Positions 9,435-18,384 are shown, counted from the stretch's first letter. The stretch: 53,729 nucleotides of DNA from Cristatella mucedo (GCA_009760855.2 WPIO01000412.1:1-53729), one strand, 5' to 3'. Notes: a model not told the origin generated them from the sequence alone. Numbers and translations are program-made.

Positions 9435-10299
9435 CTATACAATAGTAAAAAGAAAATCAATGTAAGTTATTCCACTTGCAACAGTAAATTTATCGATAGC
9501 ATATCTACACGTTCCATCTAAATTAATTATTAAAACTATAGTACCACTAACTCCATATGTTGATTCACTTGTTAATTCTACGTACGCATTTGTTTTATTA
9601 GTTGCGTACATAACTCCACTAACCATTGCAAAGTTCGGTAATACCCCTGGAAAGAATGTTTTAAGATTAGTATTGTATGCAACAATATCTCCAGTAGTTG
9701 CAACAACAGGTATATCCCCAGGTGTGAGTTGTTGGAATTGAAATTGGTTTCCTGTACTTCCATTAGTTGTAATACTTAAACCAAGCATATCAAGATAAAA
9801 TACGGTTGGATAAGTACCAGAACTTGCTCCTAAATATCTAATTGATATTTGTGTATCATTATCTATGTACTGCTTTGTCACAGTATCAGTCTTTCACATT
9901 TATAATATTCTTATTCCCCATATTCATACTTGCTGTTGCTTTACCTTTAAACACTTGTGTCATATTTTTTAAGAGTCCATAGTTAATCACTTTATAAGGT
10001 CTTAAATCACTATATACAGTTCCATCAGCAGAGTTTCCTGATATACCAAAAACATTCTTACAATTCAACTGTGACGACATCTTTCCATTAGTCTTTGGAA
10101 GGAACCCTGACATACTTGAAACAGTTGCTAAGTCACCAACAACATTTGTAGCAACACTTCCTCCAAAATTTGAACTAAAACTATAATTCAAGTTTATTGC
10201 ATCACCAGCATTAATAGGGTATGCTAAGTCTGTTACTCTATTTCCGTTAGCGTTAAGATCACTGTAAATAGAACCATTAATCTTTCTAACTTTTTCCAT
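9435..10299 (-). pseudogene. Fibre-like protein 3 with phage-type repeats, frameshifted
   Basis: Begins at 10299 with MEKVRKINGSIYSDLNANGN, followed by the repeat signature (RVTDLAYPINAGDAINLNYS). The frame stops at 9886 and resumes one base over in a repeat end (VTKQYIDNDTQIS) and a ~140-residue Ser/Thr/Gly-rich C-terminal domain to 9435. A single 1-nt indel near 9885 accounts for the break. The start codon is only 13 bp from the start of the divergent plus-strand gene at 10313. Confidence 0.7.
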
Positions 10300-10312
10300 T
10301 CACTTATAATAT
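10300..10312. promoter_or_regulatory. 13-bp bidirectional start-to-start spacer
   Basis: Between the minus-strand CAT ending at 10299 and the plus-strand ATG at 10313 there is only tcacttataatat. The A+T box must serve both genes or their transcripts must overlap. Confidence 0.5.
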
Positions 10313-10978
10313 ATGAAGAATAAAAAAGGAAAAGGTGTTGATACTATAAAAGAAGGAGTAGATACAACTAAAGAAGTTGTTTCAGGTATTACCACGGCAA
10401 CAGAAGTAGGTTCCAAAGCAGTTATAAAAATAGTGCCTAAAGTTGCTATGAAGCTGTCCTTACAGGCCTCAAATAAGATCGCAAAAATCGTTCCAAAAGT
10501 ATTACAATCATTTAAGGTTATTGGAACAGCTACAAAAGCTCTAGGAGGATTTCTATCTGGAGTAACAGGAGTAGTAGATCTTGGTTTGTTTATAAAAGAA
10601 ATTGTTGATGATATATCTTCTGGTAAGTATGGACAAGTCTTCTGGAAAACAATGTCAGATAAAAAAGAAGGTCTAGCAAAGATGGTTGCAAGTTTAGAAG
10701 TTGGTTTCTACATTAATGAAATATTACTAGAAGCTGAAAAAGCAAACAGTGATTGGTATTTAAATCCTAGTAAGTTTTTATCTGATACTTTTGGAGAAGA
10801 AGTTTCTTGGGATGCAACTCAACTTGATCCAATAGCTTGGAAGAAGAACTTTATTGAAATGAGAGGAGGCTTTTTACCGGCTATTCCAGCCATCATCGCT
10901 AGCATAGCAAGTGTAATAGGAATTGTTGGTTTAGCAGTTTCAATAACAGTAGCGGTTGCGGGGTTGATAAAAAAATAG
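10313..10978 (+). CDS. Putative minor virion protein with hydrophobic C-terminal peptide
   Basis: Intact 221 codons. The N-terminus is basic and helical (MKNKKGKGVDTIKEGVDTTK), the middle contains a Gly-rich hydrophobic stretch (ALGGFLSGVTGVVDLGLFIK), and the last ~35 residues are strongly hydrophobic (AIPAIIASIASVIGIVGLAV) with a terminal KK. Immediately before them is MRGG|F, which fits the adenain cleavage consensus (M/I/L)xGG|x. That layout resembles adenovirus-like precursor proteins that free a membrane-active or core peptide. This is inference, since I cannot align the family. It starts 13 bp from the divergent fibre 3 gene and is followed after 11 bp by a coiled-coil gene. Confidence 0.6.
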   Translation: MKNKKGKGVDTIKEGVDTTKEVVSGITTATEVGSKAVIKIVPKVAMKLSLQASNKIAKIVPKVLQSFKVIGTATKALGGFLSGVTGVVDLGLFIKEIVDDISSGKYGQVFWKTMSDKKEGLAKMVASLEVGFYINEILLEAEKANSDWYLNPSKFLSDTFGEEVSWDATQLDPIAWKKNFIEMRGGFLPAIPAIIASIASVIGIVGLAVSITVAVAGLIKK

Positions 10979-10989
10979 TAGATGAGGCA

Positions 10990-11412
10990 ATGTATACTGC
11001 TAGAGCACCTAAAATGAATACTCATGAAGAGAGAATAAGTGCTTTGACACTCCAAAAAGAAAGATTAAATAATGCAATTGTAGACTTGAAAAACATGATA
11101 GAACTACTTGAAAAAGGGGTTGATATAGATCTAAGTGATAAAGTACAAAATTCAGAAGTCAACAACAGATTAACTTACCTTAATAAGTGGAGAGAGCTTG
11201 TGGAGAAAGGAGGTGTTAGTTATAGTGAAGATTTAAAAAGAGACGTAAAAAAAGTAGAAGCCTCTACCGTTGGTGGACGTAAAACTTGTGACTATAAAGC
11301 TGAGAGTGCGATGCTATTGAGTAATCTTTTCGCACAAGGTAAGAGTCAACAAGAAATATATAATGAAATGATTAAACTTAGAGATGAACTAAAACGAAGA
11401 TGTAAAAACTAA
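10990..11412 (+). CDS. Unknown 140-residue coiled-coil protein
   Basis: Intact frame MYTARAPKMNTHEERISALT to 11412. The first 60 residues form a clear heptad pattern (LTLQKERLNNAIVDLKNMIE). The C-terminal half has a second helical region (AMLLSNLFAQGKSQQEIYNE) that could be a small helix-turn-helix-like module, though no DNA-binding motif is certain. It sits 11 bp after the hydrophobic-tail protein, suggesting cotranscription. Its stop codon overlaps the stop of the opposing HNH gene. A second start at the Met of MNTHEE is possible. Confidence 0.6.
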   Translation: MYTARAPKMNTHEERISALTLQKERLNNAIVDLKNMIELLEKGVDIDLSDKVQNSEVNNRLTYLNKWRELVEKGGVSYSEDLKRDVKKVEASTVGGRKTCDYKAESAMLLSNLFAQGKSQQEIYNEMIKLRDELKRRCKN

Positions 11413-11965
11413 TAGTCGGTGTAGCGAACTATTTTATTGTCTTCTGTTAAATTATACGTAAAATTAAGTTTTGCAAATTGAAGATGTAAACGTATGGCTT
11501 CCATATCCCTAACAACAGCTGCTTCTTCTTCACAATCAAAATAACCCAAGTGATATTGTTGTTTATTTATTTTTATTCTTTATCTCCATTTATTTGTTTT
11601 CTTATAGTAATCAACACCAATAAAATTAGATGATAAACCTTATACTTTTGGTTTATTTCTCATATTTTCTGAATGAGTTGCTTCACGTAAATTTTCAAAA
11701 CGATTATTTAGTTTATCATTATTAATGTGATCAATCTCTTTCAAAGGTAATTTACCAGTCATTACCAACCTCACCAATCTATGAGCATAGTATAACTTTC
11801 CATCAATCCCCATTTGTCTGTATCCACAATCATTTATTGAACCAGCCTCCGATCCAACAGTTATTCCATGTCTTCTAGCTTTATATGTAAATTTTCCTGT
11901 AAGGGCATTGTAATAAAATAATTCAAGAACTCTATCTCTTAGTTCATCTTGATCAATTTATGCAT
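11409..11965 (-). pseudogene. HNH endonuclease with AP2-like C-terminus, broken
   Basis: On the minus strand, below usual ORF length because of stops, a phage-type HNH protein can be read. It has ELRDRVLELFYYNALTGKFT, then RLVRLVMTGKLPLKEIDHIN and NRFENLREATHSENMRNK, which is the HNH core with its D-H pair (near 11720-11745) and the trailing Asn and His. After a TAA comes GVDYYKKTNKWR and, past a second TAA, a stretch ending YHLGYFDCEEEAAVVRD, the AP2/integrase-DNA-binding-like tail of many homing endonucleases. The ATG at 11965 is one frame off, so there is also a 5' shift. It is probably a selfish homing gene that entered the element. It overlaps the 3' end of the coiled-coil gene. Confidence 0.75.
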
Positions 11966-11997
11966 AGTTTTATAAATGTTTAATATAATTATATAAA

Positions 11998-12717
11998 ATG
12001 TATAGTGAAGTCAAACTTGATCTATCTGATCACCAAATTGATCTTATTCATAAATCTAAGGAACCGATTTCAATAAGATTAAAACATACCGATTTAAGCG
12101 GTACTAAATCTTTTCTTGTAACCGATACTCAAAAAAGAAGAATAGAAAAGTATAAGGCGAAAGGAGTAGGAATGCAGTTGAATTTTAGTCTTAAACAGTT
12201 AAAGGCAAATAGAAAGCATGGTTCTGGTATTGTAGATATAATAAATAAAATATCTGGAGGAAGAGAATTTCACTTAAAGTTGCCAGCAGGAGTAAAATCA
12301 GAATTTGTTCCAGATGGAAATTTCAATAATACTAATAGATATAGTTATGCGGGTCCGGGAACTAAGTTCGCTCAAAGGATGGAACAGGGCTACCAAGGCG
12401 TTAATGATCTTGATAATCGTGCACTTATCCACGACCATACATATACAGAGACTGGTGGAATGCCAGAACCAAGAAGAACAGAGATACGTAATCTGTCAGA
12501 CCTTGTTCTTGCTGAAAGTGCTGCCCGTATTGCTCTTGATCCTAAGCAGCCTGCTTATGTTAGGGAAGACGCTAAAACAGTGGCAGCTATCATGGCAGCA
12601 AAGGCAAAATTGGGCTTAGGTATTGGTGGAATGTTAAACGATTCGTTTGCAACTGATTTCTTAAAAGATAAAATAAACAATCCATCAAGTTTGAATAAGA
12701 TAAAAAATTATGCCTGA
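11998..12717 (+). CDS. Parvovirus-type phospholipase A2 virion protein
   Basis: Intact 239 codons after TTATATAAA. The N-terminal half (VKLDLSDHQIDLIHKSKEPI, then a basic region) is typical of small Polinton virion proteins. The PLA2 core follows from residue ~117: the calcium loop YAGPGT and the catalytic pair in ALIHDHTY (HDxxY), the layout used by parvovirus capsid PLA2 for endosomal escape. An ISGG|R sequence near residue 86 fits the adenain consensus and would release the PLA2 half. The C-terminal part is Ala-rich and helical. Both catalytic residues are present, and it is one of the few undamaged genes. Confidence 0.8.
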   Translation: MYSEVKLDLSDHQIDLIHKSKEPISIRLKHTDLSGTKSFLVTDTQKRRIEKYKAKGVGMQLNFSLKQLKANRKHGSGIVDIINKISGGREFHLKLPAGVKSEFVPDGNFNNTNRYSYAGPGTKFAQRMEQGYQGVNDLDNRALIHDHTYTETGGMPEPRRTEIRNLSDLVLAESAARIALDPKQPAYVREDAKTVAAIMAAKAKLGLGIGGMLNDSFATDFLKDKINNPSSLNKIKNYA

Positions 12718-12814
12718 GGCATCGTTGATAGGATGTTAGATATCAGTAGAAAAAAGATATAAAAAATTAACTAACCTAACTAATTTTTATTTTTGTTTTT
12801 TATTTCTTAATAAC

Positions 12815-13303
12815 CTAATAATCAGCAGCATTGAAATCTCCTCGTTTTACAGAATCATAGACCTTAACTTGATCAAGCTTTAATCTAATATTAAGCCTTT
12901 CTTCAGAATTATAAGAGTCTTTAGTAACATAACTTCCATCGAGGATACCAGTAATAGAAAAGTCATTTCCAAGTTTATTAACTACATCAGCAATAGAACT
13001 TAACTTCAACTGTTTATTTTTTTGATCGAAGAATATGCTTGGCTTGACACCAAAATCAATTCGAACTCCAATTGTAGATCTTTTACTAAAATCATATCCT
13101 TTGAAATCAAGTTTCTTACTAGACCTTTCTGCAATGTCTTTAATAGATGGCATTATGTCTTCGGTAATGTATAACCACATGTTGTAATATTGCTTAGAAT
13201 CTTTTGAAATCCTCTCTTCAATGTGAACTCGAGCTGGCTTTCCTTTTGGAATTATGACTGAAGCGTTTTCAAGAACTACGAATTTCTTATTTTGGAATTC
13301 CAT
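12815..13303 (-). CDS. Unknown 162-residue protein, possible nucleic-acid binder
   Basis: Intact on the minus strand from an ATG preceded by TTTATAGAA, beginning MEFQNKKFVVLENASVIIPK. The sequence alternates short beta-prone runs (RVHIEERI, YNMWLYITE, IGVRIDFGVKPSIFF, LNIRLKLDQVKVYD), which would suit an OB-fold single-stranded DNA-binding protein, but no diagnostic motif is seen. It lies 30 bp upstream of the protease stop on the same strand. It converges on the PLA2 gene across a 97-bp gap containing A+T-rich inverted stretches. Confidence 0.6.
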   Translation of the reverse strand: MEFQNKKFVVLENASVIIPKGKPARVHIEERISKDSKQYYNMWLYITEDIMPSIKDIAERSSKKLDFKGYDFSKRSTIGVRIDFGVKPSIFFDQKNKQLKLSSIADVVNKLGNDFSITGILDGSYVTKDSYNSEERLNIRLKLDQVKVYDSVKRGDFNAADY

Positions 13304-13332
13304 TTCTATAAATGGTAAATAATTTGTTTAAT

Positions 13333-13662
13333 TCAAATTAATAATTCCATCGTTATTCCAAAATCAGTTAATTCCATTAGTTTTAAGAAGATTAGACACC
13401 TTTTTCCACAATCTTTCTGATTGAACTTTTGCAGTTGAAACGTTTGAAAAGATGGTATATCACCGAAGTAACTTATTACCCCTGGCATTGGTGGTGCTCC
13501 AAAAGAATCAAAGTAAAAACACTTAGACCCTTCTTTCTTTAATGCGACCCAGTGATATAAAGCAAGGTCTGATTCTCCTGAATTACAAATAAGGCATTCA
13601 TTCTCTAATGACTTTGTTAGTTCATCTCTTGCAAAGACACCTCTAAAGTTTTTTATATCTAG
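13333..13662 (-). CDS. Adenain-like cysteine protease, start codon lost
   Basis: Matures virion precursors (family knowledge). The minus-strand frame is open for 109 codons and shows the C48/adenain triad: LYHWVALKKEG (catalytic His), CFYFDSFGAPP (Asp) and LQKFNQKDCGKRCLIF (oxyanion Gln/Asn region and catalytic Cys). No ATG is present at the expected start: TATATATAAGAA is followed by CTA at 13660-13662 where the other genes have ATG, so the start has probably mutated or a non-ATG codon is used. The CDS is placed by that motif. It is small but matches short Polinton proteases, and it lies next to the zinc-ribbon gene on the same strand. Confidence 0.85.
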   Translation of the reverse strand, partial: LDIKNFRGVFARDELTKSLENECLICNSGESDLALYHWVALKKEGSKCFYFDSFGAPPMPGVISYFGDIPSFQTFQLQKFNQKDCGKRCLIFLKLMELTDFGITMELLI

Positions 13663-13675
13663 TTCTTATATATAA

Positions 13676-14029
13676 TTATTTATTGCTATATCTGTTAAAG
13701 CTGATGATTTTACTTTTTTTTAGTTTTTCTGTTGCACTCTTAATCTCACCAATTATTTGTTGTTCACTTACACCTCTTCCAATCCTTCTTCCTTGTGATA
13801 AAGATCCTCTTCCAATCATTCTTCCTTGTGATAAAGATCCTTCACCAACGGCAACTGGAACAGCAGCAGGAGTACTACTTCTTAGTCTAACGAACTTTGA
13901 TTTCTTTTTACTACCGATTGTACAAATTCCTTTTACCATTCCTCTCATTCCTTTTGTACTATCTACTTCAGCATACTCCTCGTGTAATGTATCAGTCGAC
14001 TTTTTACACTTCATACAATAAATCTCCAT
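13676..14029 (-). CDS. Zinc-ribbon-like small basic protein
   Basis: Intact 117 codons. MEIYCMKCKKSTDT gives a C-x2-C knuckle and KGICTIGSKKKSKFV looks like the second knuckle of a Polinton/DUF5679-type ribbon, but its second Cys is absent (TIGS where TICGS would be expected). A 27-bp direct duplication (13792-13845) encodes GRGSLSQGR(M/R)I twice. The tail is Lys/Ser-rich. It is probably a small virion or DNA-associated protein. The start lies 27 bp from the divergent ATPase start. Confidence 0.65.
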   Translation of the reverse strand: MEIYCMKCKKSTDTLHEEYAEVDSTKGMRGMVKGICTIGSKKKSKFVRLRSSTPAAVPVAVGEGSLSQGRMIGRGSLSQGRRIGRGVSEQQIIGEIKSATEKLKKSKIISFNRYSNK

Positions 14030-14056
14030 ATATTATAATATATAAAAATTTAATAT
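14030..14056. promoter_or_regulatory. 27-bp A+T bidirectional spacer, zinc-ribbon / ATPase
   Basis: Only A and T bases apart from two or three positions (atattataatatataaaaat) separate the two divergent start codons. It is the same arrangement as at 10300-10312 and 22057-22066. Confidence 0.45.
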
Positions 14057-14730
14057 ATGATGTCTTTGGAAATTAAACCTTTTAATTTTGGACAGGATAG
14101 TGTTACCGGTCATAAAGAACCACTACCTAAAGAACCCATTAGGGCATTGGTTTTAGGTCCTAGTGGATGTGGTAAAACACAGTTAGTAATGAATTGGATA
14201 TTTTATGGAAGAATAGACTATGATATCTGTACTATTATTGCTGCAAGTTTAGATCAACCAGTATACCGTGGATTTATTGATATGACAAAAGGAAGCCCTG
14301 CATTTGTTTGGGTTAGTGGTGTAGATGAAATGCCAAATGTTGACTCATACAAGAAATGTAAGAACGTTGTTGTGTTAGATGATGTTATAAATGAAGATCA
14401 GAGTAATATATTGGATTACTTTACAAGAGGAAGACATAAAAAATGAATATATTCTCTCTTGCTCAAGGATTTACAAGTGTTCCTAAAAGAAATATAAGAA
14501 ACAATGTAAACTTTATAATAATCTTTAAACAAAATGGAAATGATATAGAATATATACGGCGTGCATACGTTGGTGATATAGATGGAAAGAAATTTAAAGA
14601 TTGGGTCGATTCTTGCACGAGGAAAAGATTTGGATATTGTGTTATAGATCTAACTAAGACCGAGGACGAAGGAAGATTTTGGTCTGTTGATGAAAAAGGA
14701 AAACAACTAATAACTATTTTCAATAATTAA
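14057..14730 (+). pseudogene. A32/FtsK-HerA-type genome packaging ATPase, one frameshift
   Basis: Pumps the genome into the capsid (family knowledge). Walker A GPSGCGKT lies at 14156-14179, Walker B VVVLDD near 14370, and the family signature YFTRGRHKK directly after it at the frame break. The second frame (14443-14730) carries the rest: SLAQGFTSVPKRNIRNNVNF and IIIFKQNG, the usual sensor region. A single A missing from the A run near 14440 explains the break, so this may be a sequencing error or a true lesion. About 224 codons in total, normal for the family. It faces away from the protease cluster and begins the plus-strand virion operon. Confidence 0.9.
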
Positions 14731-14740
14731 TAGGAAAGGA

Positions 14741-14971
14741 ATGATTAACGGAAAGTTTTATCAAAGAAAAAATAAACAGTACAAAGGAAGTGTTCAAGAA
14801 GCTCTTGATTTAGAAAACCTACTTAGTAATTTAGATAAGTTAAATGTCGCTACAATACTTAACAATAGTGAAGAGATAGCGAGAATAGAAGCTGAGATTG
14901 CTGCTAGAGATCAGATAGAACATAAACTAAATGAATGTGCTCTAGAGCATTCAAAAAATGATTCAGGTTAG
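14741..14971 (+). CDS. Unknown 76-residue protein
   Basis: Short intact frame 10 bp after the ATPase stop, beginning MINGKFYQRKNKQYKGSVQE. It is helical with a charged coiled-coil-like centre (LENLLSNLDKLNVATILNNS). There is no recognisable domain. Position between the ATPase and the minor-capsid candidate suggests a virion assembly role, but that is only context. Confidence 0.5.
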   Translation: MINGKFYQRKNKQYKGSVQEALDLENLLSNLDKLNVATILNNSEEIARIEAEIAARDQIEHKLNECALEHSKNDSG

Positions 14972-14997
14972 ACTGATTTTAATAAGCTTTGAGTAAT

Positions 14998-15908
14998 GAG
15001 ACCTAAACTTGCAATACAAATGGAGACTAATAAACTAATTGAAAAGGCGATACAGCCTAAACCTAAAGAACCTCAAGATGTTTCTTTGGTTTTGAAAAAA
15101 GCAATTTCTGATATTAAATCTGGTGAACCTAAAAAGCAATTAACAGAATAAATCAAGCAAAGACTCATGCAGCTAATCCAGAGATAAAAGAAATTATTGG
15201 TGGTGTTCAAAAGGCAGTCGGAGAAAGTTTTAATGTTAATCCATCTACTGGTACTCCAAAGATTAATAAAGGATCTATAAAAGAAGTTGAAGCAAGCACT
15301 CCAAAGAAAAGAGGTAGGAAACCAAAAGCTGCTTTACCAACTGTAAGTGTTACAGAACCTAGTATAGAACCTAGTATAGAACCTAGTTCTACAGAACCAC
15401 AATTTACAACTGTGATAGAAGATAGTCTTCCTTAAATCACATTTTCAAAAGACCCACGTGTTATTAGAGAAGAATTAATTGAACTTACAAAAATAAAATC
15501 TACTGGTAAAATGAAAACTACTATGAAAGTAAACTTGCTTACACAACTGATAGTAAGTTTTCAGAGACATATCCAAATATTACACCAGATATTCGTACTC
15601 CAAATAAAAATTTTTATTCAGAGGAACAGGTAAGTATTGCAGATGTAAAACTTGTTCTTGTGAATTGTAATCTAGTTGCTCCAGGTACAAGTTATATAAA
15701 TGGAATCGAAACACAAGCTTTAAGAAGTTTTGGATTTGACTTTTACCCATGGGATACAATGGTTTACGAACCAAACACCATTGAATACCACAATATTTCT
15801 ACTGAAAGTATTAGTGATATAACTGTTTGGGTTATCGATCAAAACTTAAAGTCGTTAGATTTTGGTGGTGAACAAATTGCCGTTGTTATAGAAATTATAG
15901 AAATATAA
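14998..15908 (+). pseudogene. Minor capsid/vertex protein candidate with AT-hook-like N-terminus, broken
   Basis: From the ATG at 14998 the frame has Pro/Lys-rich sequence to a TAA at 15149. It continues one base over with EIIGGVQKAVGES, an AT-hook-like KKRGRKPKAALP, and EPSIEPSIEPS repeats, to a TAA near 15433. After another shift near 15520 it reads VSIADVKLVLVNCNLVAPG, SYINGIETQALRSFGFDFYP and finally ITVWVIDQNLKSLDFGGEQI at 15908. The last part, with its V-x-x-x-DQ-x4-(L/I)DF-x-GE-x-I ending, is a signature I associate with the Polinton minor-capsid candidate. It may be two adjacent genes rather than one. Confidence 0.55.
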
Positions 15909-15920
15909 TATATAGACAAA

Positions 15921-16925
15921 ATGACGATAAGATTAACGGGTACATCTTCTTCAGACTATAAAACATTATGTCCTCCAATTAATTTAGGAGAAAATTCTGG
16001 ATAGAATGAAATTGGTTTAAGAAGGGTAGAGTTTACATATGTAAATAGAGCTATATCAAATGTCTTTAGGAGTGTGAATGATAGACTTTGGTTTAAGTTT
16101 TTTCTTGGAGATGTTGGTGAGCCTCAAAACATTGAAATTAATTTTGGAACAGAAACCAAAGATGGTGTTACAACTGTTAAAACTTCAGGGACCTACGACA
16201 CTAACAAAATCGTTCTTGCTTTAAACACAGCTTTAGCAATTAAGAAGAAAGATCCTGGTTCTCCATCGGCGTTATATAATGGAAGATCTGGAAATGGAAT
16301 AAGGTTTAGTGTTGATACAGATGATAAGATAGTTATGCAAGTAGCTGGTGATAGCGTTGTTTTTCTTGGAGCCAACTCTTTTATCACAAAAAAGACTGAT
16401 TTTTATAGTATTGGAGATACATTAGGCTTTAACTCAAACGAACAAGGAACGTTTGACCGCGACATGGTTGGAGGTACTCCTTATGAAGCGGTAGAAAAAG
16501 CTATGTATTTTGCTGGAACTTATAAAGCATGGAATAAAATGATTCAACCTGATAATACAGGTGTAAAATGGATCAGTGTTGATTGTGATTTGGTTGATCC
16601 AGAACTTAATTATATAGAGAAGAGAAAAGCTTTTTCAGAACAATCACTGTCTTTATGTGTAATCGACACTGATGATATCTCTCCAGGTCAAAAAGTTGAT
16701 TTACATATTCCAAATGTAATGTATCTACCGACAAGGGGTAATATATCATTATTGAGTGGATATAGAATTACATTAACAGATCAAAACGGAAATAGGATTA
16801 ATACAATTACAGATGTTATATCTACAATAGTTATTAGAAAAGGTAAAACAAGTATAGAGGATAGTATAGAAAAAATTAAAACAATTATAGAAAAAAGTAA
16901 AACAAGTATAGAAAATGAAAATTAG
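15921..16925 (+). pseudogene. Virion protein candidate, paralogue 1, one stop codon
   Basis: The ATG at 15921 follows ATATATAGACAAA. The frame is open except for a TAG at 16002-16004, where the paralogue has a Tyr codon, so one substitution separates it from an intact 334-codon gene. Features are CPPINLG near the start, an LRRVEFTYV strand, IVLALNTALA, DTLGFN, YFAGTYKAWNKM and a C-terminal beta-rich part with DLHIPNVMYLPTRG. MVGG|T near residue 184 fits the protease consensus. The next gene is a full-length paralogue sharing those blocks and overlaps its 3' end by 11 bp. I infer a structural role (penton or vertex) from location between the minor-capsid candidate and the MCP. Confidence 0.6.
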
Positions 16926-17773
16926 GTTAACAGTAGCTTCTGAAACAGAGTATAAAACTAACTGTCCCCCAATAATGCTTGGTCCTAAATCTGGGTATAG
17001 AAAAGTTGGGTTACGAAGAATAGAATTTACTTACACATATAAAAGAATTGTAAAAACTGTTGCTCTTGAAAACGATATGCTTTGGTTTAAAACTAATCCT
17101 ACAATGGCTAATAGCTTTTCCATTTCTGTTCCTCCAGGTTATTACGATAGTATTAGACTTGTTACAGCGTTAAATAGAGGATTAGATGGTGCTTCATCAC
17201 TTTACAACCCTTCACGAAGAGAAAGTTCTGGAATTATTTTTAGTGTTGGTGAAGGTGATAAAATAGTTATGAGAATAGTGGGTGAATATGTTGTTTTACT
17301 TGCAAGTGATATATCCGGCGTTATTAATAACATTGGAGATACCCTTGGCTTTAATACAAAGGGGCAAGGAACATACGCCCCTGATTATGATTATAGTGAT
17401 GGAAGAGAAGAAGATAAAAAAGATGAAAAATCACATTACTTCGCCGGAACTTACACAGCATGGAATAAAATGAAATCCTCTAATTTAAATAACATTGAAT
17501 GGATCAGTGTTGATTGTGATTTGGTTAATCCAGAACTTAATTATATAGAGAAAATAAAAGGGTTTTCAGAACAATCTTTATCTTAAAATACATTGATACA
17601 AAAGATATATCAGCAGGAGAAAAAGTTGATTTACATATTCCAAATGTAATGTATCTACCGACAAGAGGCGATATAGAAGGAATAAGCAGTTTTATGATTA
17701 CTTTAAAAGATCAAAATGGAAATAGACTCAATGCAATTAGAGATGTTATAGCTACAATAGAAATTTCAAAGTA
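16915..17773 (+). pseudogene. Virion protein candidate, paralogue 2, one frameshift
   Basis: Overlaps the preceding gene at its ATG (gaaaatgaaaattag). It shares CPPIMLG, GLRRIEFTYTYKR, PPGYYDSIRLVTALNRGL, IGDTLGFN, HYFAGTYTAWNKM and WISVDCDLVNPELNYIEK with paralogue 1. A missing T near 17584 moves the last ~60 codons to another frame, which again reads KVDLHIPNVMYLPTRG, nearly identical at DNA level to the first copy. The IPPGYY-like block and LGF motif resemble Polinton minor-capsid proteins. A head-to-tail duplication of this gene is unusual. Confidence 0.6.
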
Positions 17774-17786
17774 ATATAGGAGGAGG

Positions 17787-18373
17787 ATGGGGAGCTATGC
17801 AAGGAATGGTCATGGAAGTATAAGAGGAAGGTATTATGGGTCAGGTGTTTTGGATAAAGTAATAGACGGTGTCGGAAGGGTAACACCTGTTTTAACTGGA
17901 TTAACTGGTCTAAGTATGAACATTGCTAACAAAGGAATTGAAATGCATCAAGCAAGGAAACTTACTGAACTACAAACTAAAAAGGAAAAGATAGATCAAG
18001 AATACGCTAATAAACGAAGAGAGATGGATGATAAACTTGAAGAAGAAAGAAGAAAGAAAGAACAAGAGTATGAAAATGAGAAACAAAAAAAGAAGAAGAT
18101 TACGATAGAAAGATGAAAGAAATGGATCTAGAGATTAAACGTGCAATGCTTGAGAAACTTAAACCAAAAACTAAAAGAGAAAAAAAAAAGATAAAAACTG
18201 AAGAGGAAGAAGTGATAGAATATTCAGAAACTCTTAAAGAGAAAGATCCAAAAGCTTATAAAGAAATTGATAAATTAATAAAAGAGAAAACTGTCGTTCC
18301 TCAAAGAAGCGATGGTTATGGTGGGAATATGAGGAGAAAATTAGGTGCTGGTTTATATATTCAAAGTAAATAA
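17787..18373 (+). pseudogene. Small Gly/Arg-rich and coiled-coil virion protein, one frameshift
   Basis: The ATG at 17787 follows AATATAGGAGGAGG. It starts MGSYARNGHGSIRGRYYGSG, then a Gly-rich hydrophobic part (VTPVLTGLTGLSMNIANKG), then ~100 residues of Lys/Glu coiled coil. The frame shifts near the A run at 18088 into KEMDLEIKRAMLEKLK and ends with GYGGNMRRKLGAGLYIQSK. The Gly/Arg head and tail around a coiled coil recall adenovirus-like minor or core proteins (weak inference). It directly precedes the MCP, 28 bp away. Confidence 0.55.
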
Positions 18374-18384
18374 TTTTTTAGTTT

